From the NCBI RefSeq assembly GCF_014647655.1, contig NZ_BMPP01000018.1:1-64000 (forward strand): 64,000 bases of DNA, in the 5' to 3' direction. The translations under genes were made by a program, and so were the position numbers. Source of the stretch: Deinococcus malanensis. Lineage in GTDB: Bacteria; Deinococcota; Deinococci; Deinococcales; Deinococcaceae. The notes beneath the pieces were generated by a model. The model was not told where the DNA came from. It searched no databases and saw only the letters and a list, made by a program, of their open reading frames with translations. Positions 56,089 to 64,000 of this stretch are shown here, piece by piece. How positions within the stretch are numbered: position 1 is the stretch's first letter; each line of letters opens with the position of its first letter.

Positions 56089-56342
56089 GTGCTCTCTCTC
56101 CTTGGCGTTTCTTCGCCGCCTCACTCTCGCCGCGCGCCGGATCTGGGATCTCTGTGGACCAGCAAAACCGGGGGCGGGGGCGGACGTGCAACCGTGACAG
56201 TGTAGCAAACCCCGCCTGCTGGGTGGAAGGCCCATGCGCCGCTCTGCTAAACTCCGCACTGTTGCCGCGCGGCTCCCTGTTTTCCTGTCAAAGCCTTGCT
56301 GGAAAACCAGAGGCAGCCCCGGACAGAAACAAGGAGAAAGAC

Positions 56343-56900
<558 letters not shown>

Positions 56901-56933
56901 GTATGTGAGTTGGGGGGCGTCGCCACTGGGAAA

Positions 56934-56958
56934 CCGGAGCGGCGCCTTCCGGCTTTTT
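56934..56958 (+). terminator. Possible terminator between efp and accB
   Basis: Short stem CCGGA / TCCGG with a GC-rich loop, followed by CTTTTTGG. The stem is only 5 bp, so efficiency may be modest. Confidence 0.55.
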
Positions 56959-57068
56959 GGTTAGACTGCGTTCAGCCAAACGAGCGTTAGGTGACAGGCA
57001 GCCCTGGCGGCCCTGCATGATGAAGCAGCCAGTGCACAGCCCACCCGGCACCGTCACAAGGAGGACCC

Positions 57069-57608
57069 ATGAATCCCGAAGACCTCAAGAAGATTCTCGA
57101 TGCCCTGAGCGTGGCAGATGTGCGCGAATTCAGCCTGTCGACCGGCAGCTTTGCCATGGATCTCAAGCGCGGACCCCAGGCCGTGTCGTACCCGTCCCCG
57201 GCACCCAGCGTGCCTGCACCTGTCTTTATGTCCGGCGCGGGCCATGCCCCTGCAGCTCCAGCTGCCCCCACGCCAGCCGCCCCGGCCGCTGACAGTGCGC
57301 CGGCCCTTCCCGCCGCGGCCACCCCGGCCCCCGAAGCCGAGGCCGCGCCTGCTCCAGCCAAGCCGGTCAGCGCCGGCACCCCGGTCAAGGCACCTATCGT
57401 GGGGACGTTCTATGCGTCCAGCAGCCCCGATGCGCCGCCCTACGTGAAGGTGGGCGACACCGTGCAGGCCGGACAGGTGCTGTGCATCATCGAGGCCATG
57501 AAGCTGATGAATGAGATCGAGGCCGAGCAGGGCGGCACCGTTCGCGAGATTCTGGTCAAGAACGCCGAGCCGGTTGAGTACGGCCAGACGCTGTTCATCA
57601 TCGAGTGA
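57069..57608 (+). CDS. accB: Biotin carboxyl carrier protein of acetyl-CoA carboxylase
   Basis: 179-residue carrier. After a helical start ([21 protein letters not shown]) comes a Pro/Ala-rich flexible linker (about 40-103), then the biotinyl domain with [15 protein letters not shown], whose Lys145 carries biotin. AAGGAGG precedes the ATG. It is directly followed (91 nt) by accC and likely shares its transcript. It is part of the first step in fatty acid synthesis. Confidence 0.96.
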   Translation: MNPEDLKKILDALSVADVREFSLSTGSFAMDLKRGPQAVSYPSPAPSVPAPVFMSGAGHAPAAPAAPTPAAPAADSAPALPAAATPAPEAEAAPAPAKPVSAGTPVKAPIVGTFYASSSPDAPPYVKVGDTVQAGQVLCIIEAMKLMNEIEAEQGGTVREILVKNAEPVEYGQTLFIIE

Positions 57609-57699
57609 TCCGGCGCGGGCACGCTGGGAACTGCCGCGTGGACGCGGCTCCTTTCCTGACGCGCCCGGAGATTTTTCGCCGCAAAGGGGCATAGAAGCG

Positions 57700-59037
<1,338 letters not shown>

Positions 59038-59053
59038 GGGCGGTACGGCAGCG

Positions 59054-59084
59054 CAGAGGCCGGGGCAACCGCGCCTCTGTTTTT
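59054..59084 (+). terminator. Intrinsic terminator of accBC
   Basis: Stem CAGAGGC / GCCTCTG (59054-59060 and 59073-59079), loop of 12 bases, followed by TTTTT. The next gene's TATGCT box lies immediately behind it. Confidence 0.85.
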
Positions 59085-59085
59085 C

Positions 59086-59091
59086 TATGCT
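59086..59091 (+). promoter_or_regulatory. -10 box (TATGCT) of a probably leaderless gene
   Basis: TATGCT ends 6 nt before ATG 59098, the spacing of leaderless genes, and sits just behind the accBC terminator. No Shine-Dalgarno sequence is present. Confidence 0.5.
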
Positions 59092-59097
59092 GATCCC

Positions 59098-59721
59098 ATG
59101 ACCCTGGCCATGCGTGACGCTTTGTGTTCCCGTCTGGGCGGAGTGAACTGGCCGGGAGGTCCGCTTCTGGAATTGCTGGATCTGCCGGCCACCGCGACTG
59201 TGCTGGACGTGGGGGCCGGCACCGGGTTACTCCTGCGTGAGCTGGCCGCGCGCGGCCACGATGGCCCCCTTGAAGGGCTCGATCCGCACGCCGGTCCCGG
59301 CGTGCGTCCCGGCCACGCCGAGCAGCTGCCCTACCCGTCCGGAACCTTTGACGCTGTGTTACTGGTGCGGACGCTCTCGCACCTGCCGAGTCCGCTGCGA
59401 GCGATGGCCGAGGCGCAGCGGGTCCTAAGGGCGTGTGGCCAGCTGATCGTGGCCGCGCATGGACCCGGACACCTGGCGGCTACCTGGAGGGCCCTGGGCC
59501 GCCCGGCTTCCGGACGGGGACCGGACACCCCGCTTCGTGAAGCTCTTCAGGGAAGTGGACTCACGGCGATGCGTCTCGACGCCCGGATTCCCGTCCAGGT
59601 CACGGCCGCGCACGCCCACCAGCTGGTCGAGGCTTCCGGGCTGAAGATCCATGTAAATAGCCAGCGTTTCCCGGTGCAAGACTCCCTGCATCTGACCACC
59701 TATATTGCCCGTCTCAGCTGA
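59098..59721 (+). CDS. SAM-dependent methyltransferase
   Basis: 207-residue class I methyltransferase of the Methyltransf_11 type: motif I VLDVGAGTGLLLREL, acidic strand EGLDPHAG, PYPSGTFDAVLLVRTLSHL and RVLRACGQLIVAAHG. Length is typical of the small-molecule type. The substrate cannot be read from the sequence. The N-terminus is short. It overlaps the stop of the convergent intradiol dioxygenase by 8 nt. Confidence 0.85.
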   Translation: MTLAMRDALCSRLGGVNWPGGPLLELLDLPATATVLDVGAGTGLLLRELAARGHDGPLEGLDPHAGPGVRPGHAEQLPYPSGTFDAVLLVRTLSHLPSPLRAMAEAQRVLRACGQLIVAAHGPGHLAATWRALGRPASGRGPDTPLREALQGSGLTAMRLDARIPVQVTAAHAHQLVEASGLKIHVNSQRFPVQDSLHLTTYIARLS

Positions 59722-60502
59722 GGTTCAGCCCCACATCGAAGGTGGCCACCAGCCCCCGTTGCGGGGTGCCGGTGGCGCGGACCAGCATCTGGTTGCCTCC
59801 GTTGCGGTAAAGCCCGTCGGTGCTGTTGAGCGTGTCGCGACGCCCTTTTTGCCGGTAGGGCTCCAGGGCATGAACCTGATCACTCAGGGATTCCGCGAAA
59901 AACAGCTGTGAGACAAAGTCTCCACTGACCTGACCCCGGGCGTCGAGTGTGCGCAGGCGGTAATGGATATGCACCGCGCGGCCCCGGTACCAGCCGGGGT
60001 AGATCGTCTGGAAGCTGCACCTTCCCTGCGCATTGGTCGTCTGGTAACCACGCAGAAATGTCTGGCCCCGGGTGTCGGCGCCCGGGTCGTTCACGTCGCT
60101 GTACCTGCCCAGAGCGTCACAGTGCCAGACATCCACGACCACGCCGGCACGTGGCTCGCACACCCGCAGCCCCACGCGCGACACCTGGAAATTGAGGGTC
60201 AGCGGAACGCCGGCAGCGCTTCTGCCCGACCGGGTGTCGGTGCGGATATCACGCCGCCTGAGCCGCTCGTCTGTAAAGAAGGGGCCCTGGGCAGACTGTG
60301 GCCGTACCACACAGCCAGGAAGGCCAGTGGCCGGAGGGGCCGGTCTGCCCGGGGCAACCTGCCGGGCCAGCGTCATCCCTCCTGCCAGCGCCGCACCTCC
60401 GGCCAGACCGAACAATCGCAGCGCATGGCGGCGGCTCAGGACCTGCCCTACCGGCAGATCGTCATCTTCCAGGTCATGGTTCTGTCCAGGACGTTCCTGC
60501 AT
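59714..60502 (-). CDS. Intradiol ring-cleavage dioxygenase-like protein (Tat-exported)
   Basis: 262 residues. The N-terminus carries a twin-arginine signal (LSRRHALRLFGLAGGAALAG), so it is probably exported folded. The dioxygenase core has GVVVDVWHCDALGRYSDV and IYPGWYRGRAVHIHYR, which hold the two Tyr and two His iron(III) ligands of catechol/protocatechuate dioxygenases. Exported members act on unknown substrates. Its stop overlaps the methyltransferase gene end. The upstream part has no other gene. Confidence 0.87.
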   Translation of the reverse strand: MQERPGQNHDLEDDDLPVGQVLSRRHALRLFGLAGGAALAGGMTLARQVAPGRPAPPATGLPGCVVRPQSAQGPFFTDERLRRRDIRTDTRSGRSAAGVPLTLNFQVSRVGLRVCEPRAGVVVDVWHCDALGRYSDVNDPGADTRGQTFLRGYQTTNAQGRCSFQTIYPGWYRGRAVHIHYRLRTLDARGQVSGDFVSQLFFAESLSDQVHALEPYRQKGRRDTLNSTDGLYRNGGNQMLVRATGTPQRGLVATFDVGLNLS

Positions 60503-60632
60503 GCACTCCCTCCTTCCGAAGGCTGGTGGCCCTCAGATGAAGCTAGTGTGCGCCCTGACAGGCAGGTGGAGGTTAGAACCGTGCGGAAAGCTCGGGCCGG
60601 ATTGTGTCTCCTATTTCAACAGGACGACAGCG

Positions 60633-60650
60633 CCGGCCGCAAGCGGCCGG
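60633..60650. other. GC-rich hairpin between two minus-strand genes
   Basis: Eight-bp perfect stem CCGGCCGC / GCGGCCGG around AA. It follows the stop of the 102-aa gene on the minus strand but without a T-run, so it is only a possible terminator. Confidence 0.4.
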
Positions 60651-60694
60651 ATTGTTCTGAAAATTTGTAGTCCTGGACTTTCCCATTCCCTGAA

Positions 60695-61003
60695 CTACTT
60701 GTCGAACTTTTCGTAGCCGGCGGCGCTGCGGCGCTGGGCACCACGCGCGTAGTCCATCTGCATTTCCACGGTGTCGTGCTTGCCTTCGGTAAAGGTCGTG
60801 TCATGGATCCAGTAGTTGAGGCGGTCGTCCCCCAGCTGCACCCACAGCTTGTGCTCGTCGGAGGCGTCACGCCAGAAGGTGACATGTGTGAACTCGTTGC
60901 GCTGCGCCCACTGCTGAACGTCCTGCAGCACCCGCTCGGCCTTGGGATGGGTCATCTGGTACTCGTGGCCGTCCGATTCGTTGCGGAACTTGATGTCAAT
61001 CAT
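60695..61003 (-). CDS. Hypothetical protein, 102 aa
   Basis: Unknown family; small soluble protein rich in His, Trp and acidic residues (THVTFWRDASDEHKLWVQLGDDRLNYWIHD). It probably folds as alpha/beta with a beta sheet in the middle; no membrane segment or motif. It is divergent from exonuclease III by 137 nt. It seems to be a conserved-type small core protein judged by codon use. Confidence 0.65.
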   Translation of the reverse strand: MIDIKFRNESDGHEYQMTHPKAERVLQDVQQWAQRNEFTHVTFWRDASDEHKLWVQLGDDRLNYWIHDTTFTEGKHDTVEMQMDYARGAQRRSAAGYEKFDK

Positions 61004-61126
61004 GATTCAGCGTAACGGTCCGCTACGGCCCCCTGTACATGAGTTGACTGAACGACGCCTAAACGGCCTGACAGGATCTGCTGCCTGAATAAGGTCCTGG
61101 CTCGCGCCTGTCAGCTATGCGGCCGC

Positions 61127-61132
61127 TATGCT
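61127..61132 (+). promoter_or_regulatory. -10 box (TATGCT) before exonuclease III
   Basis: TATGCT ends 8 nt before ATG 61141, compatible with a leaderless or nearly leaderless mRNA. No ribosome site precedes the start. Confidence 0.45.
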
Positions 61133-61140
61133 CGGGACCG

Positions 61141-61923
61141 ATGACGTCTGCCGCCTCGTCCTTCCCTGCTGGACTCAAAGTCACCACACTCAATGTAAAT
61201 GGGCTTCGCAGCGCCCTGCGCAAGGGACTGCGCGACTGGGTGACACGTGAAACGCCCGACGTTCTGCTCCTGCAGGAGGTGCGCGCCGACCCCATGCCCG
61301 AGGCACTTGGGGATCTGGGGTACGCCGGGGCCTGGTTCCCAGCCCAGAAGGCCGGATACAGCGGCGTGGCCGTGCTGAGCCGTCACCCGCTGGACGACGT
61401 CCTGACGGGCATGCCGCACAAGGAGATGGACGCCGAGGGCCGGGTGGTCAGTGCGGTGGTCCAGGGAGTGCGCTTTGTCAGTGTGTACCTGCCCAGTGGC
61501 AGCAGTGGGGAAGCTCGACAGGGCTTCAAGGACCGTGTGCTGGACGACTACCACGCCTGGGTACAGAGCATGCTGACCAGAGGAACGCCGGTAGTGATCG
61601 GCGGGGACTACAACATCGCCCACCGTCAGGTTGACCTCAAAAACTGGCGCAGCAACCAGAAAAACAGCGGCTTCCTGCCGCATGAACGAGAGTGGATGAC
61701 GGCCCATCTTTCCGCCGGACTGGTGGACTGCCACCGCGACTGTCTGGGAGAAGTCGCCGAGTACACCTGGTGGAGCAACCGCGGGAATGCCTATGCCAAC
61801 AACGTCGGCTGGCGCATCGATTACCTCCTGTCGGCCGGGGTGCGGGTGAGGGGCGTATGCGTGGACCGCGGCGCCCGCCTGAGCGACCACGCCCCACTCA
61901 CCGGCTGGGTAGAACGATCCTGA
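61141..61923 (+). CDS. xthA: Exodeoxyribonuclease III / AP endonuclease
   Basis: 260-residue EEP-fold enzyme that cuts at abasic sites and trims 3' ends in base excision repair. TTLNVNGLRSALRKGL (Asn), VLLLQEVRA (Glu), VIGGDYNIAH (Asp and Asn), TWWSNRGNAYANNVGWRIDYLL and final SDHAPL (Asp and His) are all present. It starts at ATG 61141. It is probably part of the radiation-resistance core of the genus. Confidence 0.95.
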   Translation: MTSAASSFPAGLKVTTLNVNGLRSALRKGLRDWVTRETPDVLLLQEVRADPMPEALGDLGYAGAWFPAQKAGYSGVAVLSRHPLDDVLTGMPHKEMDAEGRVVSAVVQGVRFVSVYLPSGSSGEARQGFKDRVLDDYHAWVQSMLTRGTPVVIGGDYNIAHRQVDLKNWRSNQKNSGFLPHEREWMTAHLSAGLVDCHRDCLGEVAEYTWWSNRGNAYANNVGWRIDYLLSAGVRVRGVCVDRGARLSDHAPLTGWVERS

Positions 61924-62328
61924 GGGCCGGGCGCCCTGCCCTTGCTTCCTGGACAGGACGCCCAGCACCAGAACAACACGACGTCGCCACAGCCGCCGGC
62001 AGCGCACGGACTATGCATCTTTCTCCCTTCGAATCAAGGCGGTGCGCACCAATGGTTTAAGCGACGCCATATGTCTGCCAAGCGCTCAGGGTGCGTAAAG
62101 GTCGCGTCAGGCGGGCCGTGTTATGCTGCCTGTGCTGCCGGGTACAGGACAGCGCCCCCACACAGACGCCTGCGGGGCAGTGGTGAAACAGGCGCGGCCC
62201 GAGTGAAGCGAAAAACCAGTTCCCGGGGGCCGAGGGGGACAGTAGCAGCGCGTCAGCACGTCAAGGCTGGCCTGCTCCACCCCACAGACAACAGCCTCCG
62301 GGCGCGTCCTGAACACCCAGGTGCGTTC
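61924..62328. other. Intergenic region upstream of rnr
   Basis: About 400 bases, GC-rich, without a supported gene. Short ORFs on both strands lack motifs. It must contain the rnr promoter; a TATGCT box lies near 62122-62127 about 200 nt before the start. No strong hairpin with a T-run was seen. Confidence 0.4.
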
Positions 62329-64000
62329 ATGCCAAGAGTGAAAAAACAAGGTGAGGTGCCGGTCGAAGCTGTGACTGACGCCCCATCCGCCGAACAACCC
62401 AAACAGACCTCAGGCCAGCGGCGCCGAAACAAGGCCGCCGCGCCACCACAGACGGAGGACACCGTTACGACCAAGAAATCTACCGCCAGACGCGGTCAGG
62501 CAACGCCAGCAGCTGAGCCCGCAACGGATGCTCCCACGACCCGGCGCCGCAGAAGCGCTGCCGCTCAGGCACCTGTTGATCAGGCACCCGCAGAAGTGGC
62601 GCCGGCCAAACGTGGCCGGACGGCTCGCAGAACAGCAGGGCCTGTCACAGCAACCGAAGTGCCGGCTGCCACAAATCCCGAACCCAAGGTAAATGCGCCC
62701 GTAAAACGGGGCCGCAAACCTAGAGCCGCCCTACCGCAGGTTGAAGCCACCCCTGCTGCAGTGCAGGAAGAATCTGCGGCTGGACACCCGGTTCCCCCGG
62801 AGCCGGTGGTGGACGAGCCGGCAGCGCAGCTGCCTGCGCCTGCCCCCGTCAAGGCACGCCGGGGCCGTCCTTCCAAGCCTGTCCAGGAAACCCCTGTGGT
62901 CGATTCCTTAAGTGAAGCGCAGGAGCCGGTGGCCAGCACCGGGCCAGTGCCGGACTCAGCGGGACCGGCTGCGCCGATCAAGCGCGGACGCAAAACGCGC
63001 AACAGGGCGGCGGAGCCCACGCCGGCACTGGCCGATGCCGAACCCGTTGAAGTCCCCGACAGCGTCGTGACTCCCGAGCCTGTGATTCTGGAAGTGCCCA
63101 AGCGCCGGGGCCGCCCCCGCAAGAGCGTTCCGGCCCCGGTAGCGGAGCTCGATGGTGTGGAGCCGGTTAACACGCCGGACGCTCCGGCAGTGGTGGTCCG
63201 CACAGCCACGGAAGTGGACGAGGCTCAGGAACCGCTGGTGGACGTGGCCGAGGTGAACGCTGGCGTGAGCGCGCCAGAGGTGGTCACCGATCTGCCCACC
63301 CCGCGCGAAAGCTCCCGCAAGGGCAAGTCGCGCCGCGGGGCGCAGGCTGCCCCGGAGCCCGCAGCCACTCTGGCCCAGCCCGAAGAAATCCCTGCCGCTG
63401 CCGATGTACCGGAAGCTGACGATGAGGACCTGTCGGAAGACACCGATCCAGCCCAGTCACTGGTCGTGGCGCAGTTGCGCAAGCTGGGCCGCCCGGTGCA
63501 CGTGCGCGACCTGGAGCGTACCTTCACGCGCCAGATGATGAATCGTCTGGGCGACTGGCGCGACCTGGAAGTCCTGCTTGAGACCCTGGTGGAATCCGGC
63601 ACGGTGGTCCGGACCCGCCGGCGCACCTACGGGCTGCCTGAGGCGATGAGCCTGGTGCGCGGCAAGTTCCAGGCCTCCGCGGCGGGCTTTGGCTTCGTTG
63701 TACCGGATTCCGGCGGCGAGGACTACTACATCCCGGCCGAGCAGACCCTGGAAGCCTGGAATGGCGACATCGTGCTGGTCCGTATGGAAGGACGGGGCGA
63801 CAGTGGCCGGGGCGGCGGCCCACGACGCGGTCAGCGCGGCGACGGCAATCCGCGCGCCTCGGTGGTGCGCATCGTGCAGCGTGCCTACTCCAAGCTGGTG
63901 GGTACTCTGGAATTCCATCACGGGCACCCGATTCTCAAGCCCGACGACCACCGCGCACGTCACCGCATCCTGGTACTGCCCGAGGGGCTCGAAGGCTTGC
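62329..64000 (+). CDS. rnr: Ribonuclease R, N-terminal part (cut by window edge)
   Basis: Open frame from ATG 62329 to the window end (557 codons seen). Residues about 375-445 form the RNase R winged-helix (VAQLRKLGRPVHVRDLERTF) and then a cold-shock-type RNA-binding domain (GKFQASAAGFGFVVPDSGGEDYYI); the catalytic RNB domain lies beyond. Unusual is an N-terminal extension of about 370 residues, rich in Ala, Pro and Glu with spaced basic clusters: K94RGR, K126RGRKPR, R177RGRP, K218RGRK and K258RRGRPRK, the last being a textbook AT-hook. It may bind DNA or structured RNA. The start has only a weak AGGTG. Confidence 0.9.
   Translation, partial: MPRVKKQGEVPVEAVTDAPSAEQPKQTSGQRRRNKAAAPPQTEDTVTTKKSTARRGQATPAAEPATDAPTTRRRRSAAAQAPVDQAPAEVAPAKRGRTARRTAGPVTATEVPAATNPEPKVNAPVKRGRKPRAALPQVEATPAAVQEESAAGHPVPPEPVVDEPAAQLPAPAPVKARRGRPSKPVQETPVVDSLSEAQEPVASTGPVPDSAGPAAPIKRGRKTRNRAAEPTPALADAEPVEVPDSVVTPEPVILEVPKRRGRPRKSVPAPVAELDGVEPVNTPDAPAVVVRTATEVDEAQEPLVDVAEVNAGVSAPEVVTDLPTPRESSRKGKSRRGAQAAPEPAATLAQPEEIPAAADVPEADDEDLSEDTDPAQSLVVAQLRKLGRPVHVRDLERTFTRQMMNRLGDWRDLEVLLETLVESGTVVRTRRRTYGLPEAMSLVRGKFQASAAGFGFVVPDSGGEDYYIPAEQTLEAWNGDIVLVRMEGRGDSGRGGGPRRGQRGDGNPRASVVRIVQRAYSKLVGTLEFHHGHPILKPDDHRARHRILVLPEGLEGL

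Overview
The window looks like a chromosome segment of a Deinococcus species; this is inferred, since no database was searched. The right third is GC-rich and carries core genes typical of Deinococcus-Thermus: a sufC-x-sufBD iron-sulfur operon, an L25/Ctc ribosomal protein, an elongation factor P with the Thermus-like GRGGAKV loop, accBC, exonuclease III and an RNase R with a long basic extension. Several start codons sit 6-9 nt behind a TANNNT box, as in the leaderless genes common in this genus.

Two parts are visible. From 1 to about 38.4 kb lies an accessory, mosaic island. It holds an IS630 transposase running off the left edge; an AT-rich McrB/McrC-like restriction pair (0.9-5.0 kb); a chimera of broken IS5 and IS630 genes (5.4-6.7 kb); three tyrosine integrases (9.2-10.8, 11.4-12.6 and 15.8-17.0 kb), two excisionase-like HTH proteins close to the middle one; a HAD/NIF phosphatase with an extra histidyl-tRNA synthetase; and a long minus-strand operon (30.0 down to 17.1 kb). 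That operon reads UvrD-like helicase, a 1762-residue exonuclease-DinG-RecQ fusion, an 897-residue protein of unknown family, a small coupled ORF, and a PD-(D/E)XK nuclease-DUF2075 helicase. To its right are many nuclease-type singletons: a UDG-like protein, NERD, HNH, a Zn-ribbon protein, two GIY-YIG proteins, a DUF6884 protein, a PD-(D/E)XK-DUF4357 protein and a tyrosine phosphatase. The operon is the best candidate for an undescribed, probably anti-phage or anti-plasmid, DNA-processing system. Three tRNA genes (Ser-TGA, Ser-GCT, Arg-ACG) with a near-perfect promoter and a terminator mark the edge of the island.

From 38.8 kb onward the content is housekeeping: a nitrilase-family protein, pxpB-pxpC-pxpA (5-oxoproline use), a degenerate GGDEF membrane protein, a PhoU-like/Pit phosphate uptake pair, type III pantothenate kinase, an ExbB-ExbD-TonB-like operon with a secreted protein, the suf operon, a DUF4142 protein, rplY, efp, accB-accC, a methyltransferase, a Tat-exported intradiol dioxygenase, exonuclease III and the 5' part of rnr. 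Strong hairpins separate most convergent units.
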